In this document: positions 16,836 through 24,057 of the stretch, in pieces
How the letters are laid out: each line of letters opens with the position of its first letter
Position numbering within the stretch: the first letter of the stretch is position 1
Source of the DNA: Paractinoplanes bogorensis
GTDB taxonomy: Bacteria > Actinomycetota > Actinomycetes > Mycobacteriales > Micromonosporaceae
NCBI RefSeq assembly: GCF_018829635.1
Contig: NZ_JAHKKG010000003.1
Coordinates: 620,001-684,000, forward strand
DNA length: 64,000 bases
Reading direction: 5' to 3'
Program-made: the position numbers and the translations under genes
Notes under the pieces: generated by a model
Told to the model about the DNA's origin: nothing
What the model saw: the letters and a program-made list of their open reading frames with translations, nothing else
The model's database searches: none

Positions 16836-17891
16836 TCACAGGAGGGAGCCGCCATGCCTCTGGGTCGTCGACCGCTGTACGAGGCTGGTGGCGAACAGTC
16901 GCTCCCGTCCGGCGCCGATGTCGCCGTCGTGCTCGATCCGCTCGACCAGCAGCCGGGCCGCCGCACGGGCCATCTCGGAGAGCGGCTGATGCACCGTGGT
17001 CAGCTGGAACACCTCCCACGAGGCCATCGGCACATCGTCGAACCCGAGCACCGAGACGTCGCCCGGCACATCCAGGCCGAGCGACTTCACGGCGTCGATG
17101 GCCCCGAACGCGATGATGTCGTTGCCGCACAGCAGCGCCGTCGGCGGTTCGGGCAGGCGCAACAGATCCCGCGCGTTCTGATAGCCGCTCTGGTGCGAGT
17201 AGGGCCCCTCCTTGATCTCGAGCGAAACATCAAAACCGGCAATTCCTTCCCGTACGCCGGCATAGCGGTCGCGGCTCGTCGAGGTGTTCGCCGGACCGCG
17301 GATCACCCCGATCCGCCGGTGCCCGAGTTCGAGCAGGTGCCGCGCCGCCGTCCGGCCGCCGTGGTGGTTGTCCGCGGTCACCCGGTCGACGTCCATGCCG
17401 TCGACGTAGCGGTTGAGCAGCACGATCGGCAGGTCCCGCTCGGCCAGGGCGGGACCCAGCTGCGAGTCGAGCGTGGCCGTGGTCAGCAGCACCCCGTCGA
17501 TCGACGAGTTCAGCAGGCTGAGCAGCGCCTCCTGCCCGGTCGGGAGGTCGGTCCGCTCGGCGAACAGGACGAACCGGTAGCCCATCAGCTGCAGTTCGTC
17601 GTGCATCGGGTTGAGCAGCGTGGGGAAGAACGGGTTGGTCAGGTCGGACGCGACGACGGCGATCGACCGGGTCCGGGCCGGCGCATTTTTTGCTGGAGCC
17701 AGTGCGGCCCACGACGGGCGGTAACCGAGCCGGTCGGCGGTCTCCTCGATGAGGCGGCGCGTGTCCTCCCGCACCCGGGGGTCGCCGCGCAGTGCTCGCG
17801 ACACCGTCGACTGGGCCACGCCGGCCGCCTCGGCCACGGTCGAGCTGGTCGCACCGCGCGCGGGGCCGCGGCGGCGTTCCGGATGGGTCAT
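16836..17891 (-). CDS. LacI family transcriptional regulator
   Basis: A 351-residue LacI/GalR regulator: N-terminal HTH with hinge helix (SSTVAEAAGVAQSTVSRALRGD then RLGYRPSWAALA, residues about 16-62) and a periplasmic-binding-protein-like effector domain (IAVVASDLTNPFFPTLL onward; ALLCGNDIIAFGAIDAV). ATG 17891 follows a good SD sequence (AGGAGG). It is divergent from the ABC/HisD/amidohydrolase operon and a perfect 15-bp palindrome lies between them, so it almost certainly represses both directions. The effector is unknown. Confidence 0.92.
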   Translation of the reverse strand: MTHPERRRGPARGATSSTVAEAAGVAQSTVSRALRGDPRVREDTRRLIEETADRLGYRPSWAALAPAKNAPARTRSIAVVASDLTNPFFPTLLNPMHDELQLMGYRFVLFAERTDLPTGQEALLSLLNSSIDGVLLTTATLDSQLGPALAERDLPIVLLNRYVDGMDVDRVTADNHHGGRTAARHLLELGHRRIGVIRGPANTSTSRDRYAGVREGIAGFDVSLEIKEGPYSHQSGYQNARDLLRLPEPPTALLCGNDIIAFGAIDAVKSLGLDVPGDVSVLGFDDVPMASWEVFQLTTVHQPLSEMARAAARLLVERIEHDGDIGAGRERLFATSLVQRSTTQRHGGSLL

Positions 17892-17913
17892 GAGCCTCCT
17901 TCGGTCGGCGGAG

Positions 17914-17928
17914 TGCATAAATTATGCA
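17914..17928. promoter_or_regulatory. LacI-type operator, perfect palindrome
   Basis: TGCATAA-A-TTATGCA is a perfect 15-bp palindrome 22 bases upstream of the LacI start. It is strikingly AT-rich against the background, and LacI-family operators have this size and an odd or even centre. It is the strongest candidate site for the neighbouring regulator. Confidence 0.75.
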
Positions 17929-17971
17929 CAGCTCTCGACACTACTCAACGTGCTTTTTGCCAGCCATCCGC

Positions 17972-18000
17972 ATGCATAAATTTCCGAGAAATGCTTGACT
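17972..18000 (+). promoter_or_regulatory. Second operator half-site and possible -35 for the ABC operon
   Basis: TGCATAAATTT at 17973-17983 repeats the left arm and centre of the 17914 palindrome, with a degenerate right arm. TTGACT at 17995-18000 matches the -35 consensus at 5 of 6 places; the matching -10 is not clear. The operator copy sits just upstream of that -35. Confidence 0.45.
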
Positions 18001-18145
18001 TGCACAGGTTGCCAAGGCAGTGTCGGGCGTCACATCCCGGAAACATTTCCCGCACCTTACTGCCGGATCTTTCCGCCGGCTTTGTGCAAGTCCTCGCCTC
18101 TGGTCGCACCCATCGATGTGTCGAACCCCTGTGAGAGGTACACCC

Positions 18146-19222
18146 ATGAATGCATCACGCATCCTCCGTTCGAACAGCCGCCGACTGATAGCCACCTCCG
18201 CCGTCCTCGCCCTGGCCGCCGCCTCCGGATGCGGCGCCCGTCCCGGCGCCACCTCGGGCGAGAACGCCGAGGCCAAGGACGCCAACGGCGTCGTCAACAT
18301 GGTCATGGCCCCCGACCCCGTCTGGAAGTGGATGGAGTCGCAGGGCATCAAGCAGGAGATGGAAGAGGCGGCCAACATCCAGATCCTGACCTCGTCCAGC
18401 TGGGACGAGTTCGGGGTCTACGCCGGCGGTCACGCCGATGTCGTCTCCGCGGCCTCCTACGAGGTGCCCGAGCTCGAGAAGCAGACCGGCGAGAAGACCA
18501 CGATCTTCGGCAAGTTCAACTCCGACCGCAGCATCCTGGCCGTCGGAAAGGACAGCACGGCCAAGGACATCTGCGAGCTCAAGGGCAAGAAGATCGTCAC
18601 GCACAGCGCGGTCTCGATCACCATCATGTGGGGCGTCTTCGCCAAGAAGTGGTGCAACCTCGACCTGCGCGCGGGCGGCGGCGACTACGAGCTCGTGGTG
18701 ACCGACCCGCAGAACGCGGCCGGCCTGATCCAGCGCGGCGACGCCGACGCCGGGCTGCTGCTGCCCGACTTCTCCATCCCACAGCTGTCCAGCGGCGCGA
18801 TCAAGCCGCTGTACGACTCGAAATCGGTGTCGCAGATCTACGCCGAGCAGTTCAGCGACGACAAGACGGAGCTGACCCACCCGCAGAACAACGTGTTCGT
18901 CGCCCGCAAGGCCTGGGTCGACAAGAACCCGGAGGAGGCGGCGTTCCTGATCAAGATCTGGGACCGCGGCGTCCAGGAGTGGGCCAAGAACCGCGACAAG
19001 ATCATTGAGGCCTACCCGGAGGACTTCGCCGCCGAGAGCGACAAGGACAAGGCGTTCATCCGTGACTGGCTGGCCAACAAGTACGACTGGTTCGTCGAGT
19101 CGACCTACCTCGACCAGGCCTGGGTGGACAGCGAGACCAAGCTGTTCAACCTCATGAAGGAGGCCGGTTACGTCGCCTCCGACGTCCCCGACCCCAACTT
19201 CACCATCCTCCCGAAGTCCTGA
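18146..19222 (+). CDS. ABC transporter substrate-binding lipoprotein (NitT/TauT type)
   Basis: A 358-residue solute receptor. Residues 1-28 form a lipoprotein signal with lipobox AASGC (Cys29). The mature part has the two-lobe pattern of NitT/TauT receptors (ADVVSAASYEVPELEKQTG; STAKDICELKGKKIVTHS; ITIMWGVFAKKW). It starts an operon with two permeases, an ATPase, a HisD-like dehydrogenase and an amidohydrolase, so the ligand is probably the substrate of those enzymes: a small organic acid, sulfonate or heterocycle. An SD-like GAGAGG precedes the ATG. Confidence 0.88.
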   Translation: MNASRILRSNSRRLIATSAVLALAAASGCGARPGATSGENAEAKDANGVVNMVMAPDPVWKWMESQGIKQEMEEAANIQILTSSSWDEFGVYAGGHADVVSAASYEVPELEKQTGEKTTIFGKFNSDRSILAVGKDSTAKDICELKGKKIVTHSAVSITIMWGVFAKKWCNLDLRAGGGDYELVVTDPQNAAGLIQRGDADAGLLLPDFSIPQLSSGAIKPLYDSKSVSQIYAEQFSDDKTELTHPQNNVFVARKAWVDKNPEEAAFLIKIWDRGVQEWAKNRDKIIEAYPEDFAAESDKDKAFIRDWLANKYDWFVESTYLDQAWVDSETKLFNLMKEAGYVASDVPDPNFTILPKS

Positions 19223-19253
19223 CTCCTTCTCGCCGGGAAAGTAAGGAGAGAAC

Positions 19254-20102
19254 ATGACGGATCAGCTGGTCGGTGCGGCTCCGGTCGCACCACCCGCCGA
19301 CCCCGAGGCCGGCGCCAAGCGCACCGCCCGCCGCCGCCGGTGGAGGCTCACCGGACTGGTGATCCTGGGCTGGCTCGCGTTGTACGGCGTCTGGGAGTAC
19401 GGCTCCTGGTGGTTCGGCTCGCGGCTGCTGCCCACCCCGTACGAGGTCCTGCTCTCGGCGGTCGAGATCGTCGAGAGCGGCAACTTCCTCACCGACTTCT
19501 CGGCCAGTGTGCTCAAGACGTTCGCCGGATTCGGGGTGGCGGCGGCCGTCGGCGCCCCGATCGGCTATCTGATGGGCCGCTACAACTACTGGCGCGCGTT
19601 CTTCCACGACGGCGTCACCATCGCCGGTACCATTCCCGCCATCGTTTACGCGGTGATGTCGCTGATCGTCTTCGGCCTGTCCAACCTGGGCCCGATCCTC
19701 GCCGTCGCCCTGGTCTCCGCCCCCTACATCGCCCTGAACGTGGCCGAGGGCATCCGCGGCGTCGACAAGTCGCTGGTCACCATGAGCGAGGCGTTCGGCC
19801 GTACGCCGCAGCAGATCCGCAAGGAGGTGCTGATCCCGACGATCGTCCCGTACGTGTTCGCCGCGATCCGCATGTGCTTCGCGGTGGCGTGGAAGGTCGA
19901 GGCGCTCACCGAGGTGTTCGGCGGCCGCAACGGCGTCGGCTTCCAGATCCGTACGGAATATCAGCTGTACGACATCGCCGCCGTGCTCGCCTGGATGTTC
20001 CTGTTCATCGTGTTCATGCTGATCATCGAGCGCCTGGTCCTCGCCAAGTCCGAGGCCCGCCTGCTCTCGTGGCGGCCGCAGGAGAGGAGCTCCGCGCTGT
20101 GA
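19254..20102 (+). CDS. ABC transporter permease (TauC/SsuC-like), first
   Basis: A 282-residue permease with an N-terminal membrane span (about 24-45) and the binding-protein-dependent transport domain in residues 85-275, including the EAA loop EAFGRTPQQIRKEVLIPTIVPYVF. AAGGAGAGA precedes the ATG. Its stop overlaps the GTG of the next permease (GTGA), so the two subunits are probably made in equal amount and form a heterodimer. Confidence 0.9.
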   Translation: MTDQLVGAAPVAPPADPEAGAKRTARRRRWRLTGLVILGWLALYGVWEYGSWWFGSRLLPTPYEVLLSAVEIVESGNFLTDFSASVLKTFAGFGVAAAVGAPIGYLMGRYNYWRAFFHDGVTIAGTIPAIVYAVMSLIVFGLSNLGPILAVALVSAPYIALNVAEGIRGVDKSLVTMSEAFGRTPQQIRKEVLIPTIVPYVFAAIRMCFAVAWKVEALTEVFGGRNGVGFQIRTEYQLYDIAAVLAWMFLFIVFMLIIERLVLAKSEARLLSWRPQERSSAL

Positions 20103-20926
20103 GCACCACGATGACTCCCGTCAAGGCCCGCCGCTCGACCACCGAGAAGGAACAGGAGACGCCGGCCTGGAAGAAGCGGCTCACCTCGGACAACGCCGCC
20201 CGGGTGGCCGCCCTGCTCAGCTTCTTCCTGTTCTGGGTGCTCATGTCGGCGCTGTTCGAACGGGTCCCCGGCCCGATCGAGGTCGTCCAGCGTCTCGTCG
20301 AGGAGTTCCAGCGCGGCGAGGTGTTCGGCAACTTCGGCATGACGCTCTACCGCTTCGGCGTCGGTGTCGCGCTGGCCACCGTCGTCGGCATCGCGGTCGG
20401 CGTCATCATGGGCCTGTCCCAGCTGGGCCGCGCGTTCTTCGAGAGCCCGGTGCTGGTCGGCCTGTCGATCCCGGCGATCATCTGGTCGTTCCTGACCGTG
20501 ATGTGGTTCGGGTTCGGCGACCTCAGCCCGATCATCACGACGTTCCTCACCTCGGTGCCGTTCGTCATCGTGAACGTCGCCCAGGGCGTACGGGGGGTCT
20601 CGCGCGACCTGCGGGACATGTCGACGACGTACAACGTGCCGTTCTCCCGCCGCGTACGCGATCTGGTGCTCCCAGCCGTCACCGGTTATGTGGCCGCCGG
20701 CGTCCGCTTCGCCATCATCATCGGCTGGAACGGCGTGCTGCTGGCCGAGTGGTTCGGTGGCGGCGGGGGCGTCGGCTACCGCGCCCGCTGGTGGTACGAC
20801 GCCAACCGGTTCGGCGGGTTCGCCGCCTGGGTCGTGCTCTTCGTCGGCTTCATCGTGCTGCTCGACCGCTTCGTCCTCGACCGCGTGATCCAGCGTGCGT
20901 TCCGCTGGCGCGACGCCTCAGCGTAG
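20099..20926 (+). CDS. ABC transporter permease (TauC/SsuC-like), second
   Basis: A 275-residue permease paralogous to the one before it. The charged N-terminal 40 residues are cytoplasmic; the transport domain follows with its EAA-like loop (MSTTYNVPFSRRVRDLVLPAVTGYV). It lies between the first permease (GTGA overlap) and the ATPase gene (11-base gap). Two different permeases are less common in NitT/TauT systems than a homodimer. Confidence 0.9.
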   Translation: MSTTMTPVKARRSTTEKEQETPAWKKRLTSDNAARVAALLSFFLFWVLMSALFERVPGPIEVVQRLVEEFQRGEVFGNFGMTLYRFGVGVALATVVGIAVGVIMGLSQLGRAFFESPVLVGLSIPAIIWSFLTVMWFGFGDLSPIITTFLTSVPFVIVNVAQGVRGVSRDLRDMSTTYNVPFSRRVRDLVLPAVTGYVAAGVRFAIIIGWNGVLLAEWFGGGGGVGYRARWWYDANRFGGFAAWVVLFVGFIVLLDRFVLDRVIQRAFRWRDASA

Positions 20927-20937
20927 GGATCTCTCAC

Positions 20938-21696
20938 ATGGCTGTTCTGACCATCAAAAACCTGGCCAAGACCTTCAACGTGGGCACCCCCAAGGCCAGC
21001 CGGGTGCTCGACGACATCTCGTTCGACGTCCGCGGCGGCACGTTCGTGTCGATCGTCGGCCCGTCCGGCTGCGGCAAGAGCACGCTGCTCAACATCATCT
21101 CGGGCGTCGAGGAGCACACGTCCGGCGACATCAGCCTGACCAGCGATTCGGGTGGGCCGGCCCGGATGGGCTACGTCTTCCAGGACCCGCGCCTGCTGCC
21201 GTGGCGCAGCGTCATGAAGAACATGATGTACGTGCAGAACGACCGCAGCGAGGAGACGGTCGCCCGGGCCCGGAAGTACCTCGACATGGTGGGGCTGGCC
21301 AAGAACGCCGACTTCTTCCCGGGGCAGCTCTCCGGCGGCATGCAGCAGCGCGTGGGCATCGCCCGGGCGTTCGCGGTCGAGCCCGACCTGCTGCTGATGG
21401 ACGAGCCGTTCAGCCACCTCGACGCGATCACCGCCCGGGGTCTGCGCGCGCAGTTGCAGGACATCTGGGCCCAGTCCAAGAAGACCGTCGTCTTCGTGAC
21501 CCATGACGTGGTCGAGGCGGTCGAGCTGTCCGACCGCATCATCGTGCTGCAGCCGGGTGGGCGCATCTACGAGGACATCACCATCGACCTGCCACGGCCG
21601 CGCCGGCAGACCGACCCGACCGTGGCCACGCTGCAGGCCGAGGTGCTGGGCCGGCTGGAAGCGATGAAGACCCTTTCCCGTACGGCGGCCGCCTGA
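20938..21696 (+). CDS. ABC transporter ATP-binding protein (NitT/TauT type)
   Basis: A 252-residue ATPase with Walker A GPSGCGKSTLLN (about 41-52), Q-loop VFQDPRLLPWRSV, signature LSGGMQQRVGIARAF, Walker B LLLMDEPFSHLD and switch His in VTHD. The PWRSV after the Q-loop is characteristic of nitrate/sulfonate/taurine importers. Its stop codon shares one base with the ATG of the HisD-like gene (TGATG), which ties transport to metabolism of the imported compound. Confidence 0.93.
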   Translation: MAVLTIKNLAKTFNVGTPKASRVLDDISFDVRGGTFVSIVGPSGCGKSTLLNIISGVEEHTSGDISLTSDSGGPARMGYVFQDPRLLPWRSVMKNMMYVQNDRSEETVARARKYLDMVGLAKNADFFPGQLSGGMQQRVGIARAFAVEPDLLLMDEPFSHLDAITARGLRAQLQDIWAQSKKTVVFVTHDVVEAVELSDRIIVLQPGGRIYEDITIDLPRPRRQTDPTVATLQAEVLGRLEAMKTLSRTAAA

Positions 21697-22994
21697 TGCC
21701 CACCCTCAAGAACGCCGCGGGCGGCCCCTCGGCCGGTCCCGATGTCCGCGATGTTGTCACCGGTGTCATCGCTGACATCCGGGCCAACGGGGACGACGCG
21801 GTCCGCAAGTACTCGGCCAAGTTCGACAACTGGTCGCCCGAGTCGTTCCGCCTGTCACCGCAACAGATCGACGAGATCGTCGCCACGGTGCCGTCCGGTG
21901 TCATCGATGACATCAAGACCGTTCAGGCCAACGTGCGCACCTTCGCGCAGCACCAGCGCGACAGCATGCACGACTTCGAGGTCGAGACCCAGCCCGGTGT
22001 CCACCTCGGACAGAAGCATCTGCCGATCGTGGCCTCCGGCGCCTATGTGCCCGGTGGCCGCTACCCGCTGACCGCCTCGGCCCACATGACGGTCGTGACG
22101 GCCAAGGTCGCCGGGGTCGAACGGGTCACCGCCTGCACGCCCCCGCTGCGCGGGCAGATCCCGCCGGCCACGATCGCGGCGCTGCACCTGGCCGGGGCGG
22201 ACGAGATCTTCGTGCTGGGCGGGGTGCAGGCGGTGGCGGCGATGGCGCTCGGCACCGACTCTGTTGGCCGGGTCGACCTCATCGCCGGGCCGGGTAACGC
22301 CTATGTGGCCGAGGCCAAGCGGCAGCTGTTCGGTGAAGTGGGCATCGACCTGTTCGCCGGGCCGACCGAGATCCTCATCGTGGCCGACGAATCGGCCGAC
22401 CCGTTCATCGTGGCCGTCGACCTGCTGAGCCAGGCCGAGCACGGGCCCGACTCGCCGGCCGTGCTCATCACGACCTCGTCCGCCCTGGCTCAACGGGTGA
22501 TCGAGCACGTCGAGGCGATCCTGCCCGGCATGCCGACCAACGACATGGCCGGGCCGGCCTGGCGCGACCACGGCGAGGTGCACGTGGTGTCATCGCTCGA
22601 CGAGGCGTACGCGCTGGCCGACACGTATGCCAGCGAGCACGTGCAGATCCTCACTGCTGAGCCCCGGCTCGCTCTCTCCGCGATGCGGCACTACGGCGCG
22701 CTGTTCCTGGGCGAGGGCACCTGTGTGTCGTACGGGGACAAAGCCATCGGCACCAACCATGTGCTGCCGACCCGGGGTGCGGCGCGATACACCGGCGGCC
22801 TGTGGGTCGGGAAGTATCTGCGGACCGTGACCTATCAGGAAGTCACGTCCGAATCGGCGTCGGCTTCGCTGGGCGAGCTTTGTGGCCGCGCGGCTCGGGT
22901 CGAGCTGTTCGAGGGGCACGCCCGGTCCGGTGACGTCCGGGCCGCCAAGTACGGCGGGGCGCCTCTGCCCTGGTCTCCACTCGCTTCTCTCTGA
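21696..22994 (+). CDS. Histidinol-dehydrogenase-like NAD-dependent dehydrogenase
   Basis: A 432-residue HisD-family protein. Zn and catalytic elements of the family are present: QAEHGPDS, ASEHVQI (Glu-His pair) and GDKAIGTNHVLPT. It lies in an importer operon, not with his genes, so it is more likely a catabolic paralogue that oxidises an alcohol in two steps to an acid, as HpsN does with dihydroxypropanesulfonate. The substrate is not shown by the sequence. The N-terminus is somewhat shorter than in biosynthetic HisD. Confidence 0.85.
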   Translation: MPTLKNAAGGPSAGPDVRDVVTGVIADIRANGDDAVRKYSAKFDNWSPESFRLSPQQIDEIVATVPSGVIDDIKTVQANVRTFAQHQRDSMHDFEVETQPGVHLGQKHLPIVASGAYVPGGRYPLTASAHMTVVTAKVAGVERVTACTPPLRGQIPPATIAALHLAGADEIFVLGGVQAVAAMALGTDSVGRVDLIAGPGNAYVAEAKRQLFGEVGIDLFAGPTEILIVADESADPFIVAVDLLSQAEHGPDSPAVLITTSSALAQRVIEHVEAILPGMPTNDMAGPAWRDHGEVHVVSSLDEAYALADTYASEHVQILTAEPRLALSAMRHYGALFLGEGTCVSYGDKAIGTNHVLPTRGAARYTGGLWVGKYLRTVTYQEVTSESASASLGELCGRAARVELFEGHARSGDVRAAKYGGAPLPWSPLASL

Positions 22995-23003
22995 AGGACG
23001 TTC

Positions 23004-23993
23004 ATGCGCACCATTGATATCCACGGCCACGTGATCCTGCCCGACACGCTGCCGCTCACGGCCGGGTTGATGTCCCCCGAGATGGACCCGTTCACCTACT
23101 ACGGCGGCGACGAGACCAACGCCTACCAGGTCGGGCACGTCCGCGAGATCATGCCCCAGGCGACCGATCCCGTACGCCGGATCGCCGATCTCGACCGCAT
23201 GGGCATCGACGTCCAGGCCATCTCGGTCGCGCCGGCCGGCTACTTCTACTGGACCGACCCGGCGCTCGGCCTGCAGCTGGCGCAGATGCAGAACGACAAC
23301 CTCGCCAAGATCGTGGCGGCCCACCCGGACCGTTTCGTCGGCCTGGCCACGGTCCCGATGCAGGACGTCGACGCCGCCGTGCAGGAACTCGAGCGGTGCG
23401 TCCGCGAATACGACTTCCGCGGCGTCGAGATCAACACGAACATCATGGGGCTCGACCTCGACGACCGGCGGTTCCGGCCGTTCTGGGCGAAGGCTTCGGA
23501 GTTGGACGTGGTTGTGATGCTGCACCCGAACGGTTTCACCGGCGGCGAGCGGTTCCGCAAGTACTACCTGACCAACGTGATCGGCAACCCGCTCGACACC
23601 ACGGTCGCGCTCACGAAGATCATTCACGGCGGCGTGCTGGAGGACTATCCCGGGCTCAAGATCGTGGCGGTGCACGGCGGGGGATACCTGCCGTTCTACT
23701 CGTCGCGCATGGACCACGCGTACGCGCAACGCCCGGAGGGCAAGCATTTCATCAGCCGGCCGCCGTCCACCTATCTGAAGCAGATCTACTTCGACTGCCT
23801 GGTCTTCGACGCCCCGCACCTGGAGTTCCTGGTGCAGCAGATGGGCGCCGACCACGTGGTGATCGGCACCGACTACCCGTTCGACATGGGCCACTACGAC
23901 CCGCTGGATCAGATCGCCACCGCCCGCCTGGACGAGTCCGTGCGCAACGCGATCCGCGGCGAGACGGCGGCCCGCCTGCTCAAGCTCACGTAG
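23004..23993 (+). CDS. Amidohydrolase-2 / ACMSD-like decarboxylase
   Basis: A 329-residue TIM-barrel metal enzyme. The metal motif DIHGHV (HxH, residues 5-10), a His in VVAVHGGGYLPF (about 215-225) and an Asp in IGTDYPFDMGHYDP (about 290-300) fit aminocarboxymuconate-semialdehyde decarboxylase and related aromatic decarboxylases. It is the last gene of the importer operon, with an SD-like GAAGGAC before the ATG. With the HisD-like enzyme it suggests oxidation followed by decarboxylation or hydrolysis of an imported acid; this is inference. Confidence 0.87.
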   Translation: MRTIDIHGHVILPDTLPLTAGLMSPEMDPFTYYGGDETNAYQVGHVREIMPQATDPVRRIADLDRMGIDVQAISVAPAGYFYWTDPALGLQLAQMQNDNLAKIVAAHPDRFVGLATVPMQDVDAAVQELERCVREYDFRGVEINTNIMGLDLDDRRFRPFWAKASELDVVVMLHPNGFTGGERFRKYYLTNVIGNPLDTTVALTKIIHGGVLEDYPGLKIVAVHGGGYLPFYSSRMDHAYAQRPEGKHFISRPPSTYLKQIYFDCLVFDAPHLEFLVQQMGADHVVIGTDYPFDMGHYDPLDQIATARLDESVRNAIRGETAARLLKLT

Positions 23994-24057
23994 CCGCCAC
24001 AGCCCCATGCTCGCCGGCCGGCAACGGCGCCGCCCGGCGAGCGTGGTCTGGTTTCGC

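Noticed and set aside
21696..22994. Histidine biosynthesis hisD
   Set aside because: It lies in an importer operon with an amidohydrolase and no other his genes; a catabolic paralogue is more likely.
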